A stretch of DNA of 64,000 nt from Microbacterium sp. LWO13-1.2 (GCF_038397725.1 NZ_CP151634.1:3224001-3288000), one strand, 5' to 3'; shown: positions 41,642 through 51,393, counted from the stretch's first letter. Numbers and translations: made by a program. Notes: a model not told the origin generated them from the letters alone.

Positions 41642-42909
41642 TGACCGCCACCGAACCACTTCAGCTGCGCGAACCACCGGTGTTTCGTCGCGACATCGCG
41701 GTGCACGCCTGGATCGGCGTGAAGGCGCTCTCCGACGCCGGCGACGCTCTCTGGACGATCGCGCTCGCCTGGACGGCCGTGCAGATCGCCTCCCCCGCTG
41801 TCGCCGGTCTCATCATCGCTGCCGGAACGGTGCCACGCGCGGTGATCCTGCTCTTCGGTGGAGTCATCGCCGATCGGGCGGATGCGAGGCGCGTCATGAT
41901 GCTGTTCAACGCTCTCCGCGTGGTCGTGCTGGTGACGGTCGCGCTGTGGGTACTCGCCACACCGCCGTCCGTCGCCGTCCTGCTGTTCGCGGCGATCGCG
42001 TTCGGGGTCTGCGACGCATTCTACGAACCGTCCGCGGGCACGATCGCCCGGCAACTGGTGCGCCCTTCCGACCTGCCCTCGTACAGCGCCGTCTCGCAGA
42101 CCGCATCGCGACTCGGCAGTATGGCCGGTGCGGCGATCGGCGGCGTCCTGGTCGCGCATGTCGGACTCAGTGGCAGTGCCTCCGTGAACGCCCTGACGTT
42201 CACTCTGGTGGTCGCGTTCATCGCAATCTGGCTGCGGCCTCGGTTCGCACTCGCGCGCGCCGACCGGGAGTCGGCGCTGCGCGGCATCGCCCGCGGCTTC
42301 GCCCATCTGCGTGAAGCACCGACGACCCGAACGCTCGTCATCGCCCTGTCCGGTCTGAATCTCGCCGTGGGCCCGGCAGTCGGAATCGGTCTGGCATTGC
42401 GGGCACACGACCAGGATTGGGGCGCGCAGGCACTCGGGCTGTTCGAAGCGCTCCTCGGCCTCGGCGCGGCACTCGGCGCTGTCTCCGTCGCCCGGTGGCG
42501 ACCCCGGCGCGAGGCCTACGCCGGATTCTGGGCGCTTGTCGTTCAGGGCGCCGGCATCGTGGCGCTGGGTCTCGGGCCGCTCTGGAGCGTCGCCGCCTCC
42601 TCATTCCTCATCGGCGCGACCGCGGGCTACGCATCCGTGCTGCTGAGTTCGACCTTCGCGGCCACCGTCGACACCGCCTACCTCGGACGGATGGGGTCGA
42701 TCACGCGGCTCGGAGACGACTGCCTGATGCCGCTCGCGATGGCCTGCTTCGGCGCGCTCGCAACGGCGACGGCGCTGTGGGTTCCGTTCGCGCTCTACGG
42801 AGCAGCCATGGCGGCGATCATGATCGTTCCGCTGCGCAACCGGACGTTCCGCGAGCTGTCCCTCCGTCAGCCGCCAGTCGCTCCGCGCGAGACCGCGGAA
42901 ACCCGCTGA
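41641..42909 (+). CDS. MFS transporter
   Basis: A 422-aa protein with about 12 hydrophobic segments. MFS features are GGVIADRADARRVMMLFNALRVV between helices 2 and 3 and the GxxxGPxxGG-like TASRLGSMAGAAIGGVLV in the middle. This belongs to the MFS_3-like (enterobactin/macrolide exporter type) group, judged by layout, and would export a drug or siderophore-like compound. It overlaps the ArsR-like gene by 1 bp, so it should be co-expressed and controlled by it. Confidence 0.85.
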   Translation: MTATEPLQLREPPVFRRDIAVHAWIGVKALSDAGDALWTIALAWTAVQIASPAVAGLIIAAGTVPRAVILLFGGVIADRADARRVMMLFNALRVVVLVTVALWVLATPPSVAVLLFAAIAFGVCDAFYEPSAGTIARQLVRPSDLPSYSAVSQTASRLGSMAGAAIGGVLVAHVGLSGSASVNALTFTLVVAFIAIWLRPRFALARADRESALRGIARGFAHLREAPTTRTLVIALSGLNLAVGPAVGIGLALRAHDQDWGAQALGLFEALLGLGAALGAVSVARWRPRREAYAGFWALVVQGAGIVALGLGPLWSVAASSFLIGATAGYASVLLSSTFAATVDTAYLGRMGSITRLGDDCLMPLAMACFGALATATALWVPFALYGAAMAAIMIVPLRNRTFRELSLRQPPVAPRETAETR

Positions 42910-42952
42910 GCCCCCTCGAACGACCCGATCACACCCCGCTAGAGTCATCGGC

Positions 42953-44278
42953 ATGAGCAGCGCCGCCACTGATTCGAAGGTTCGCACCGTGCCCGCCGGG
43001 CGAGATCTGACGCTCGATCTCACCCGGGTCGCGTGCGTGGCGCTCGTCGTGTTCGTGCACATCCTGTTCACCGGCGTCGGCCACCGCCCGGATGGATCTC
43101 TCCTCATCGAGCGCACCGTCGAGCTCCAGGCCTGGTTCACGCCGGCGTCCTGGATCGCGAACATCATGCCGCTGTTCTTCGTTGTCGGCGGATACGCTGC
43201 GCGGGCCGGCTGGCGCTCCGCCGTCGCCCGCGGGGAGACCGCCGACCGGTTCATCCGGATTCGTCTGGCGCGCCTCGCGCGACCGGCACTCCCCCTGTTC
43301 GCGTTCTTCACACTGGTGCTCGCCGCCACGCGGATCATCGACCTCGACCCGGCGCTCGTCGACACGATCGCGATCGGCGTGGGCTCTCCCCTGTGGTTCC
43401 TGGCCGCGTACATGATCGTGCAGGCGCTCTCGCCGACCATGATGCGCCTGCACGAGCGCTACCGCGGATGGGTCCCGCTCGCCTTGATCATCGCGGCGGT
43501 CCTGGTGGACGCCATCCGATATGTCCTCGTGATGGGCGTGCTCGGCGTCGGCCCGGTTCCGTCGGCGGGCTATGGATTCGGCGACGAGCTCGTCGGGGTC
43601 CCCAACGTCGTCTTCGTGTGGCTGTTCGCTCAGCAGGTCGGATTCTTCCTGTTCGACGGCTGGTTCGCAAAGCGCCGCTGGTGGCAGCTCGCCCTGCTGA
43701 TGGTCACGGGCTATGCGCTGCTGTTCGGGATGGTTTCGATCGGCGGCTACTCGTGGAGCATGCTGGGCAATCAGTGGCCGCCGACCGCGACGATGGCGGT
43801 GCTCGCCGTCGTACAGGCATCCGGTCTCACGCTCCTGCACGCTCCACTCACCGCGCTCATGCGCACCCGGCCCGCGCGGGCCGTGGTGTTCCTGCTCGGT
43901 TCCCGCCTGATGACGATCTACCTCTGGCACCTGCCGATGATCATGGTGCTCACCGGCATTCAGCTGCTGCTGCCGCTTCCGATGCCCTCGCCGGGGAGTC
44001 CCGCCTGGTGGTGGACGCGTCCGGTGTTCCTGGTCGTCGTGCTGGGCGCCGTATGGTTGCTCTCGCTGTGGCTGGTGCGGTTCGAGGAAGCCCCGGCGTC
44101 CGGAACCCCGCGCTTCTCCGCCCCTTCCACGACCGTGGTCGCTGTCGTGCTGTTCGTGGTTCCGGTGCTGGCGATCACGGCCTATGGGCTCGATCTGCTG
44201 CTCGCAGCCGTCGCCCTCGTCGGGACGTGGGTGGCGCTGCGGATGACAGGTTCTCGGTGGACTCGCACGGTGGCCTGA
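42953..44278 (+). CDS. membrane acyltransferase (acyltransferase 3 family)
   Basis: A 441-aa integral membrane protein with about ten helices. The acyltransferase 3 signature is RDLTLDLTRVACVALVVFVHI (with the catalytic H), MPLFFVVGGYAARAGWRS and RIRLARLARPALPLF. Such enzymes O-acylate cell-surface polysaccharides or secondary metabolites. No partner genes for a polymer are near. It ends 4 bp before a strong bidirectional hairpin. Confidence 0.9.
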   Translation: MSSAATDSKVRTVPAGRDLTLDLTRVACVALVVFVHILFTGVGHRPDGSLLIERTVELQAWFTPASWIANIMPLFFVVGGYAARAGWRSAVARGETADRFIRIRLARLARPALPLFAFFTLVLAATRIIDLDPALVDTIAIGVGSPLWFLAAYMIVQALSPTMMRLHERYRGWVPLALIIAAVLVDAIRYVLVMGVLGVGPVPSAGYGFGDELVGVPNVVFVWLFAQQVGFFLFDGWFAKRRWWQLALLMVTGYALLFGMVSIGGYSWSMLGNQWPPTATMAVLAVVQASGLTLLHAPLTALMRTRPARAVVFLLGSRLMTIYLWHLPMIMVLTGIQLLLPLPMPSPGSPAWWWTRPVFLVVVLGAVWLLSLWLVRFEEAPASGTPRFSAPSTTVVAVVLFVVPVLAITAYGLDLLLAAVALVGTWVALRMTGSRWTRTVA

Positions 44279-44282
44279 AATG

Positions 44283-44314
44283 ACGAAAGCCCTCGGCGAA
44301 CCGAGGGCTTTCGT
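44283..44314. terminator. bidirectional terminator between acyltransferase and tRNA-Glu
   Basis: ACGAAAGCCCTCGG / loop CGAA / CCGAGGGCTTTCGT, a perfect 14-bp stem. On the plus strand it follows the acyltransferase stop by 4 bp and TGTTGTGT follows it; on the minus strand it lies 6 bp after the tRNA-Glu end and CATTTC follows. Confidence 0.8.
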
Positions 44315-44320
44315 GTTGTG

Positions 44321-44393
44321 TGACCCCAGCGGGATTCGAACCCGCGTTACCGCCGTGAGAGGGCAGCGTACTAGGCCGCTATACGATGGGGCC
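44321..44393 (-). tRNA. tRNA-Glu (anticodon CUC)
   Basis: 73 nt without an encoded CCA. The acceptor stem GGCCCCA pairs with TGGGGTC (one G-U) and discriminator A; D arm region TCGTATAGCGGCCTAGTAC; anticodon stem CTGCC/GGCGG with loop CUCUCAC, anticodon CUC; T arm CGCGGGTTCGAATCCCGC with a perfect 5-bp stem. It decodes GAG. The terminator hairpin follows 6 bp downstream. The synthetase gene gltX is about 10 kb away. Confidence 0.97.
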
Positions 44394-44546
44394 GTCTGGC
44401 GGAACGTTTCCGTGCCGCGACAACCGTTCAAGTATGCCATGCCGATTCTCCCTCCGCAAAATCGTGGCGGCACCGACCGGATGCCCGGGCGTGGCGCGGA
44501 CGGGAACGGGTTTGCCCCGGGCGCGGGGACGGAGTTGACTCGTCTC

Positions 44547-45185
44547 ATGCGCGTCACGAAATTCGAACACGCCTGCCTCCGGATCGACGAGGCCGGAGGG
44601 ACCCTGCTGATCGACCCGGGTTCGTTCACGACCCCGCTGAATGATCTCACCGCCCTCGTGGGCGTCGTGATCACGCACGAGCATCCGGATCACTGGACGC
44701 CGGAGCATCTCGACCGCATCCTGCGCGTGGCGCCCGGCACGCCGATCTTCGCGCCCGCAGGTGTTGCACGCGCCGCCGAAGGCTACGAGATCACGGTCGT
44801 CGCACCGGGTGACACGGTCGAGGCGGGAGACTTCACGTTGCGCTTCTTCGGCGGTGAGCACGCGGTCATCCACTCCTCGCTTCCCACGATCGAGAACCTG
44901 GGCGTTCTGGTGAACGACAAGCTCTACTACCCCGGCGACTCCTACGCAGTGCCCGTCGATGTCGAAGTGGACACGCTCGCCGCGCCCCTGGGGGCGCCCT
45001 GGCTGCGTATCGGCGACGCGATGGATTTCGTTCTCGCAGTGCAGCCGCGCCGGGCGTTCGGCACCCACGATATGACGCTGTCCGTCATCGGCAAGGGCAT
45101 GCACCGTCAGCGCCTGCAATGGGCGACGGAACAGGGAGCCGGCGAGTTCTTCGCGCTGGAACCCGGCGAAGCGATCGACCTCTGA
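44547..45185 (+). CDS. MBL-fold metallo-hydrolase (UPF0173/UlaG-like)
   Basis: A 212-aa metallo-beta-lactamase-fold protein. It has RVTKFEHACLRIDEAGGTLLIDPGSF, the zinc motif THEHPDHW, the PVVAP-like second half with GGEHAVIH and YYPGDSYAVP, and AFGTHDMTLS, giving the UlaG/YtkL-type set of metal ligands. The reaction is unknown. The start is the ATG at 44547; the frame is open earlier but runs through tRNA-Glu. It overlaps the next GNAT gene by 1 bp. Confidence 0.88.
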   Translation: MRVTKFEHACLRIDEAGGTLLIDPGSFTTPLNDLTALVGVVITHEHPDHWTPEHLDRILRVAPGTPIFAPAGVARAAEGYEITVVAPGDTVEAGDFTLRFFGGEHAVIHSSLPTIENLGVLVNDKLYYPGDSYAVPVDVEVDTLAAPLGAPWLRIGDAMDFVLAVQPRRAFGTHDMTLSVIGKGMHRQRLQWATEQGAGEFFALEPGEAIDL

Positions 45186-45742
45186 TGCCGGTCCGCCGGC
45201 TTCTTCCCGCACCCACCGCGCGGCTTCGATTCCGGGAGATGGTGCCGGAGGATCTGGACGCGATGGCCGCGATGCTCGGCGACCCTGAGGTCATGGCCTT
45301 CTATCCCGCACCGAAGACGCGGGACGAGAGCGCCGACTGGATCGCTCGGAACCAGCAGCGCTACGCCGAAGACGGTCACGGCTTATGGATCATCGAGACG
45401 CACGATGGCGAGTTCGTCGGAGGCTGCGGCGTCACCTGGCAGTCCGCCAATGGCGTCCCTCTCCTCGAGGTCGGGTATCAAGTGCGCGCAGCGATGCAGC
45501 GTCGCGGCTTCGCGACCGAGGCGGCTCGCGCCTGTGTCGATCTGGTTCGCCGCGAATTCGCGCCCACCCTGCTGACCGCGATCATCCATCCCGACAACGA
45601 CGCGTCCCGCGGTGTCGCCGAGAAGCTCGGCATGACGCACATCGCCGACGACCACGCCCATCCCTGGATCGTGCGCACGGTCATGGGCATGCAGGTCGAT
45701 GCCGCTCCGGCGTCCAGCGTCAGTGCGCCGCCCGCACCCTGA
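45185..45742 (+). CDS. GNAT N-acetyltransferase (RimJ/RimL-like)
   Basis: A 185-aa GNAT of the Acetyltransf_3 (RimJ/RimL) type: LRFREMVPEDLDAMAAMLGDPEVMAFYPAP, LLEVGYQVRAAMQRRGFATEAARACVDL with the acetyl-CoA loop QRRGFA, and AIIHPDNDASRGVAEKLGM. Substrate unknown. The ATG at 45185 overlaps the preceding stop (TGATG); its 3' end overlaps the converging pepN gene by 23 bp. Confidence 0.88.
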   Translation: MPVRRLLPAPTARLRFREMVPEDLDAMAAMLGDPEVMAFYPAPKTRDESADWIARNQQRYAEDGHGLWIIETHDGEFVGGCGVTWQSANGVPLLEVGYQVRAAMQRRGFATEAARACVDLVRREFAPTLLTAIIHPDNDASRGVAEKLGMTHIADDHAHPWIVRTVMGMQVDAAPASSVSAPPAP

Positions 45743-48200
45743 GATCGCGCGCCAGGTGATCGCGTTGCTCGATGACCAGACGACGCAGGGCGGCCGGAGC
45801 TGAGGCGTTGCCCTCGAGCCAGGCATCGACGAGTTCCAGCGAGTCCGCAGCCGGGAACATCCCGACCACGAGGCGCTGGGCCAGTTCGATACTGCGCGAG
45901 CGCCAGGCCTCGGCGATCAGCGAGAAGTAGGCCTCGTCGAATCCCGCGATCAGGTCCCGGCTCCCACCGGCACGGAACCCCGCGATCTCCGCGTCCAGAT
46001 GATCGTTGCTCAGAGTGAGGTCGTTCCACGCCGCATCCCAAGCGGCCGCGCGGATGGCGGCCACCGGGCGTGCAGCGAGAGCGCGCCGCGCGGCCGTGCG
46101 CCCGGTTGCCGTGTCGTCGCGCATCTGCTCGTCCGAGATGTCTTCCGCCGTGGCATTCCCCGTGGTCGCGAGTGCGGTGAGCAGCTGCCAGCGCAGATCG
46201 GGATCGACGGTGAGGCCGTCGGGCACCCTCCCGTCGAGGAGGGCGCGCACCTCACCGCTGTGCGTGCCGTCGTACGCGGATGCGGAGGCATATGCGCGTG
46301 CCCACGACAGTTGAGCGTCGCTCCTGGCCTCAGCGCCCTGCAGTGCGGCCCAGGCCGCCGCCGTCCAAGCCTGCTGTTCGTCGGCGCGCGCATCGTCGGC
46401 GACGAAGTGGCGGACAGCGAACGCCGCGTTGGCGAGGATTCCGACGAGCAGACCGATGCTGGATTCACGCGGAGCGTGGTTGCGCACGACGGCGAGATAC
46501 CGTCTGGCCGACAGCTCCCCGTCGCGAGTGGCGTTCCACAGCGACGACCAGACCAAGGCACGCGCCAGCGGGTCTTCGATGTCGGAGAGGGACTCTTCCA
46601 CGCACGCCAGCGAACGCTCATCGAGGCGCACCTTCGCGTAGGTCAGGTCGTCATCGTTGACGATGACGAGGTCCGCCTCGGGGAGATCGACCGGGGTCCG
46701 TTCTTCGGTGATGTCGATGGAGATCTGTTCGCGCCGCACGACGCGCCCGTCGGTCCGCTCGTACATTCCGACGCGCAGCCGGTGTGGTCGCGGTTCGCTC
46801 TGCACGATCGTCCGCTGCCCTGCCGCATCCGTCTCCAGCCGGATCGTGGACATTCCCGTCGTCTCCAGCCACGCACGAGACCAGGCGCGCATGTCCCGCC
46901 CGGATACGGCGTTCAGCTCCGTCAGCAGGTCTTCCAACGTGGTGTTTCCGAATGCGTGGGTCGCGAAGTAGCGTCTGGCACCCTCGAAGAAGGCGTCGTC
47001 GCCGACGAAGGCGACGAGCTGCTTCAGCACGGCAGCGCCCTTGGCGTAGGTGATGCCGTCGAAATTGAGCTTCGCAGCTTCGAGGTCGATGATGTCGGCG
47101 ACGATCGGATGCGTCGTCGGCAGCTGGTCCTGCTGATAGGCCCACGCCTTGCGGTTCGCGGCGAACTTCGCCCAGGCATCGGTGTAGCGGGTGGCGGCTG
47201 CCGAGGCGTGCGATCCCATGTAGTCGGCGAAGGACTCCTTCAGCCACAGGTCGTCCCACCAGCGCATCGTGACGAGATCGCCGAACCACATGTGCGCCAT
47301 CTCGTGCAGGATCGTGTTCGCCCGGCCGGCGCGCTGCGCGTCGGTCGCCGCGCCTCGGGACAGATAGGCCTCGGTGAAAGTGACGAGGCCTGGATTCTCC
47401 ATCGCGCCCAGGTTGTACTCGGGTACGAAGATCTGGTCGTACTTTCCCCACGGGTACGGGTAGGCGAAGGCATCCGTGAAGAAGTCGAGACCCTGCCCGG
47501 TGACCTCGAGGATCTCGTCCGCCTCGAGGTGCTGTGCCAGCGATCGCCGTGCGAAGACGCCGAGCGCGATGTGCTGTTCGTCACGGCGCCACTCCCCCTC
47601 GACCCGGACGTACGGCCCGGCGGCGACGGCGGTGATGTAACTGGAGATCGGAAGGGTGGGCGCGAACTCGACGCGCTGCACTCCGACGCCGCGATCGACT
47701 GTCGCCGGCGACTGGTTGGAAAGCACCTCCCATCCTGCGGGGGCATCGACCACGAAGGTGTACGACGCCTTCAGATCGGGCTGCTCGAAGCAGGCCATGA
47801 CCCGCCGTGAGTCCGCCGGCTCGTACTGCGTGTAGAGGTAGGTCGCGTCGTCGGCCGGGTCGTGAAAGCGGTGCAGGCCTTCGCCGGAGCGGCTGTACGC
47901 CCCGATCGCCTCGACGCGCACGATGTTGCGCTGTTCGAGGCCGGTCAGTGCGATGCGCGCGCCGTCGTAGTCGATGCTCTGATCGACGCCGTTGACGCTG
48001 ACACGGTCGACGCTCTCGCCGATGAAGTCGAGCCAGGTTGCAGCAACGGTGCTGTCGAACTCGAGCGTGGTCGTCGTCGGGAAGCCGGTGCGGGATCGCT
48101 CCGGGGCTCCGGTCAGGTCCAGTTCGACCCGGATGCTGCGCAGGGTGACCGCTGCGGATCGCGCCGCGGTCTCTTCCCTGGTGAGGTTCGCTGAGTTCAT
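45720..48200 (-). CDS. pepN: aminopeptidase N
   Basis: M1-family metallo-aminopeptidase of 826 aa that trims N-terminal residues from peptides in the cytoplasm. It has the substrate-amine motif GAMEN (265-269), the zinc site HEMAH (H299, E300, H303) with the third ligand E322 in KESFADYMG, and the ERAP1-like C-terminal helical domain (from about 520). Length is standard for the actinobacterial enzyme and no break is seen. It converges on the GNAT gene with a 23-bp overlap. Confidence 0.95.
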   Translation of the reverse strand: MNSANLTREETAARSAAVTLRSIRVELDLTGAPERSRTGFPTTTTLEFDSTVAATWLDFIGESVDRVSVNGVDQSIDYDGARIALTGLEQRNIVRVEAIGAYSRSGEGLHRFHDPADDATYLYTQYEPADSRRVMACFEQPDLKASYTFVVDAPAGWEVLSNQSPATVDRGVGVQRVEFAPTLPISSYITAVAAGPYVRVEGEWRRDEQHIALGVFARRSLAQHLEADEILEVTGQGLDFFTDAFAYPYPWGKYDQIFVPEYNLGAMENPGLVTFTEAYLSRGAATDAQRAGRANTILHEMAHMWFGDLVTMRWWDDLWLKESFADYMGSHASAAATRYTDAWAKFAANRKAWAYQQDQLPTTHPIVADIIDLEAAKLNFDGITYAKGAAVLKQLVAFVGDDAFFEGARRYFATHAFGNTTLEDLLTELNAVSGRDMRAWSRAWLETTGMSTIRLETDAAGQRTIVQSEPRPHRLRVGMYERTDGRVVRREQISIDITEERTPVDLPEADLVIVNDDDLTYAKVRLDERSLACVEESLSDIEDPLARALVWSSLWNATRDGELSARRYLAVVRNHAPRESSIGLLVGILANAAFAVRHFVADDARADEQQAWTAAAWAALQGAEARSDAQLSWARAYASASAYDGTHSGEVRALLDGRVPDGLTVDPDLRWQLLTALATTGNATAEDISDEQMRDDTATGRTAARRALAARPVAAIRAAAWDAAWNDLTLSNDHLDAEIAGFRAGGSRDLIAGFDEAYFSLIAEAWRSRSIELAQRLVVGMFPAADSLELVDAWLEGNASAPAALRRLVIEQRDHLARDLRVRAAH

Positions 48201-48261
48201 GCCTCCATCGTTTCACGGCGGAGGGATCGACTCGGACTGCTGCGCGTATCCGGCGTCCGTC

Positions 48262-49227
48262 TCACTCGCCTTCGAAGAGCCGGCGGATCGCGGTCTCCGG
48301 CGAGACGGTCAGATCGAGCATCCGTCCGCGGGCGTACAGACGGAAGACCCGCGGATCGATGTAGCTGCCGCGGGCGACCGCCGTGGTGTTGCCGAGCGCT
48401 GCAGCTGTCGCCTGAACGGCCATCCGCTCCGCCTGCCGACGTTCGCGCGCCGAGTCGAGTGCGCCGATGCGGGCCAACGCGTCGGCAGCGAGGATCGTGC
48501 CGTGCAGGGTGCGGAAATCCTTCGCGGTGAACGAGCCTCCGGTCACTTCGCGGAGATAGGCGTTGACCTCACCGGGTGTGATCCGGACGCGGCGGCGCCC
48601 TCGCCTGTAAGCGAGCAGGGGGGCTCGCCCAGGACCGGCGGCAAGGTCGGTGAGCGCGTCGGCGAGAACAGAATCGGTGATCTCGATGGCGGCGCGTCGC
48701 CCGCTCTTCGCAGGAAACGAGAGTGCGACCGTCGATCCGTCGACCATCACATCTCGCCGCCGCAATGTCGTCAGTCCCCTGCTCCCGTGCCGCACGAGAT
48801 AGCGCTCCGAGCCGATGCGGAGAGCCGCATCGTCCAGCAACCGGAATGCCGTCGCGAGCACCCGGTCCCGGGATGCCTCCTCGTCTCGCAACCCCCGGGT
48901 GACCCGGGCACGCGCTGCCGGCAACGCCTTCGCGAGGGCGAGCGCGCGACTGAACTTGCGTCGATCGCGACGGGCGCGCCAGAGCGGATGGTAGAGGTAT
49001 TGGCGACGTCCGGCCTCGTCGGTTCCGACCGCCTGGATGTGCGCGAGCGGTTCTGCGGCGATCCAGACGTCCTCCCACGCAGGGGGAATCACCAGATCGC
49101 GGATGCGCTCGCGATCGCCGTCCCCGACGGGGGCTCCTGTCTCGTCGAGATAGCGGAATCCGCTGCCCGCCCGGACCCGACGAAATCCCGACTGCTCGCC
49201 GGGAACCACACGGATCAGCGATGCCAT
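48262..49227 (-). CDS. type IB DNA topoisomerase
   Basis: A 321-aa poxvirus-type topoisomerase IB that relaxes supercoils through a 3'-phosphotyrosyl intermediate. Visible: the N-terminal domain with FRRVRAGSGFRYLDE and VIPPAWEDVWI, the active-site residues R138 (RIGSERYL), K174 (FPAKSG), the KDFRTLHGT element with R239 and H242, and the nucleophile Y289 in SYIDPRV. All expected residues are present. Such genes are common in actinobacteria, often near repair genes, but no partner is adjacent here. Confidence 0.93.
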   Translation of the reverse strand: MASLIRVVPGEQSGFRRVRAGSGFRYLDETGAPVGDGDRERIRDLVIPPAWEDVWIAAEPLAHIQAVGTDEAGRRQYLYHPLWRARRDRRKFSRALALAKALPAARARVTRGLRDEEASRDRVLATAFRLLDDAALRIGSERYLVRHGSRGLTTLRRRDVMVDGSTVALSFPAKSGRRAAIEITDSVLADALTDLAAGPGRAPLLAYRRGRRRVRITPGEVNAYLREVTGGSFTAKDFRTLHGTILAADALARIGALDSARERRQAERMAVQATAAALGNTTAVARGSYIDPRVFRLYARGRMLDLTVSPETAIRRLFEGE

Positions 49228-49439
49228 CCCTCAGCCTCCAAGTTCGCGCGTCAGCAGCCCGCCGACGCGTCGCCTCAGGATGTGGGAGTCGCGCTCTCCT
49301 GCGGAAGGGGGTGGCACTCCTTCGCAGCCGGTGATAGAAGCGGGATGCCCTATACCCGGGAGAGCCTGTTGTCCAGGGACTTCTCGCTTGTCGTCGAAAG
49401 GACGATGCTCGGATGGAATTCTGGGGAAGGAGACCGATC

Positions 49440-49811
49440 ATGGTTCGGGGTCCCGTGCGGAGCCGCGTCGGCGATTCGGCGGACGACCCGTCGCGCGTGC
49501 GAAATCAGCCGGCTCTGCGCACGTCGTCGGGAGCGATCTGGCTCATCGTGGGTGCGGTCTTCACCGCGATCTGCCTGATCCCCCTTGTCGGCATCGTGGC
49601 GACCGGACGTTCTGCGGGCATGGTCGCGATCGCGACGATCGTGCTCATGGTCGCCTTGTACGCGGCGATGGTCACTGTGCGTCTCGCTGCGTCGCCCGGA
49701 CCACAGCGGTTGCAGCGGATGGCCTTCTGCTTCCTGAGCATGGCCGCAGTCACGCTGGTCGGCATGATCGCCTGCGTGCTCCTCCAGTGGGGCGCGCCGG
49801 GTTCTCTGTAG
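49440..49811 (+). CDS. hypothetical membrane protein with three helices
   Basis: A 123-aa protein with a polar N-terminal 30 residues (RSRVGDSADDPSRVRNQ) and three hydrophobic stretches (AIWLIVGAVFTAICLIPLV, VAIATIVLMVALYAAMVTV, AFCFLSMAAVTLVGMIACV). No recognised domain. The start is the ATG at 49440 because GGGGAAGGAG lies about 8 nt upstream; an upstream in-frame ATG at 49413 is without such a site. Divergent from the topoisomerase gene, no other clue to function. Confidence 0.7.
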   Translation: MVRGPVRSRVGDSADDPSRVRNQPALRTSSGAIWLIVGAVFTAICLIPLVGIVATGRSAGMVAIATIVLMVALYAAMVTVRLAASPGPQRLQRMAFCFLSMAAVTLVGMIACVLLQWGAPGSL

Positions 49812-49932
49812 TCTCCGTGGACTCACCGACCACCCGCCGCTCCAGGAATCGTGATGAGGCCCCCTTGTCCCGTCAATGAATCCGGAGCAGTCTGAATTCA
49901 TCAGTTTCGCCGAAATCGCGGAGGCGAGGATC

Positions 49933-50115
49933 ATGAAGGCAAAGGCAGGCGATCGTCTGATCGTGGAGGGCCACACGGACTCCGAGCACCGCCGTGAGGC
50001 TGAGGTGCTCGACGTTCGAGGAGAAGACGGCGCACCGCCGTATCTGGTGCGCTGGACCGACGGCCACGAGGGCCTGGTATACCCGGGCACCGATGCCAGG
50101 GTGGTCCCGGCTTAG
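49933..50115 (+). CDS. DUF1918 small protein
   Basis: A 60-aa protein starting MKAKAGDRLIVEGH and continuing EAEVLDVRGEDGAPPYLVRWTDGHEGLVYPG. This single SH3-like beta domain is the DUF1918 pattern, common in actinobacteria and of unknown function. The start is placed at the ATG at 49933, after GGCGAGGA, as homology begins there; an ATG 57 nt earlier is open. It converges on an MFS gene. Confidence 0.85.
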   Translation: MKAKAGDRLIVEGHTDSEHRREAEVLDVRGEDGAPPYLVRWTDGHEGLVYPGTDARVVPA

Positions 50116-50124
50116 CCCCGACGT

Positions 50125-51393
50125 CTACATCTCCTGGTCGACCGCGATCGGCGTTGTCTCCGGCTCGGCGCCGTTCGCCGACGCCGGAACGACGCGCTCG
50201 AGCACGATCGCGAGCACGCCGACTCCTAGAGCGCCGGCGACCATGACAGCGATGAACCAGCCATCCAGCCCCGCCCCCAGGAGCAAGCCGGCCGCGAGGG
50301 GACCGGTGATGGCACCGCCCTGGAACGCCGCCGAGTTGATGGCGTTGTACCGGCCGCGCGTGCGGTCGGAGGCGAGATCGTTGTAGATCGCGGGCACGGT
50401 CGGCTGCAGCATGGTCTCGCCGAACGCGAAGACACCCATGAACGCGAGGACTCCGATCGCCGCCGCCAGGGAATCCGGGAGGAAGCCGGTCGCACCGAGC
50501 AGCAGCCACGACAGGGCCCAGATCAGGGCCATCACCTGCATGACTCGGGTGCGGCGCTTACCGGTGATGAACCGGAGCACGGCGAACTGCAGCAGCACGA
50601 TGACCGCGGTGTTCACCGCGAACGACAGTCCGACCACGCGCGTCGAGACCTCTGACACCTGACGTGCGAAGGCGGGGAATCCGGCCTCCATCTGCCCATA
50701 GCCGATGAAGACGGCGAGGAACGTCAGAACGGTCAGCCACAGCACCACCGGACGCCGAAGTATCTCTCGATAGCCGCCAGCGGGTGGGGCGCCCTCTTCG
50801 ACGTCCGACTCCGTGCGGACGTGGCGCAGCGGCCCGAGAAGCAGAGCCAGCGGGATGAGACAGCTCACGGCGTCGATGAGGAAGATCGTGGTGAAGGTAC
50901 CCGGATCGGTCACATCGACGAAGAATCCGCCGATCACGCCGCCGACACCGATTCCGAGGTTCACGAGCGCGAAGTTGACGCCGAAGTACTGCTGGCGAAC
51001 CTCTCCGTCGACCACGGTGGCGATGAGGGCGTTGAAGCCGGGCCAGGACACCCCGAAGTTGATGCCGATGAGGATGACGGCGATGGCCGCGACTGCCGGA
51101 TGCGATGCGAAGGCCAGCAGTGCGCATCCCGCGATCATCGCCACGAGACCCGCGAGCAGCACTCTGCGGGCACCATAACGGTCGATGAGGGTCCCGCCCG
51201 GACCGGTGACGATGAGGCCGGTGATCGCGATGAGGCTCATCAGCGCGCCCGAGAGCCCGAGGTCGAAGCCGCGGACCTCATGGAAGTAGATGATCGTGAA
51301 CGGGAGGGTCATCCCCCGGCCGAGCGTCTGAATCGCGACCGTCGACAGCAGCCATCGCCCTTCAGTGGGCAGGGCATTCCAGAACGTCTTCAT
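50125..51393 (-). CDS. MFS transporter
   Basis: A 422-aa transporter with about 12 hydrophobic segments. MFS features are the GGTLIDRYGARRVLLAG loop between helices 2 and 3, FGVSWPGFNALIATVV, and GETMLQPTVPAIYNDLASDRTRGRYNAINS. It resembles the drug-efflux MFS_1 group; the substrate is unknown. The ATG at 51393 is taken; a GTG at 51402 is also open. Its stop is 9 bp from the DUF1918 gene end. Confidence 0.85.
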   Translation of the reverse strand: MKTFWNALPTEGRWLLSTVAIQTLGRGMTLPFTIIYFHEVRGFDLGLSGALMSLIAITGLIVTGPGGTLIDRYGARRVLLAGLVAMIAGCALLAFASHPAVAAIAVILIGINFGVSWPGFNALIATVVDGEVRQQYFGVNFALVNLGIGVGGVIGGFFVDVTDPGTFTTIFLIDAVSCLIPLALLLGPLRHVRTESDVEEGAPPAGGYREILRRPVVLWLTVLTFLAVFIGYGQMEAGFPAFARQVSEVSTRVVGLSFAVNTAVIVLLQFAVLRFITGKRRTRVMQVMALIWALSWLLLGATGFLPDSLAAAIGVLAFMGVFAFGETMLQPTVPAIYNDLASDRTRGRYNAINSAAFQGGAITGPLAAGLLLGAGLDGWFIAVMVAGALGVGVLAIVLERVVPASANGAEPETTPIAVDQEM

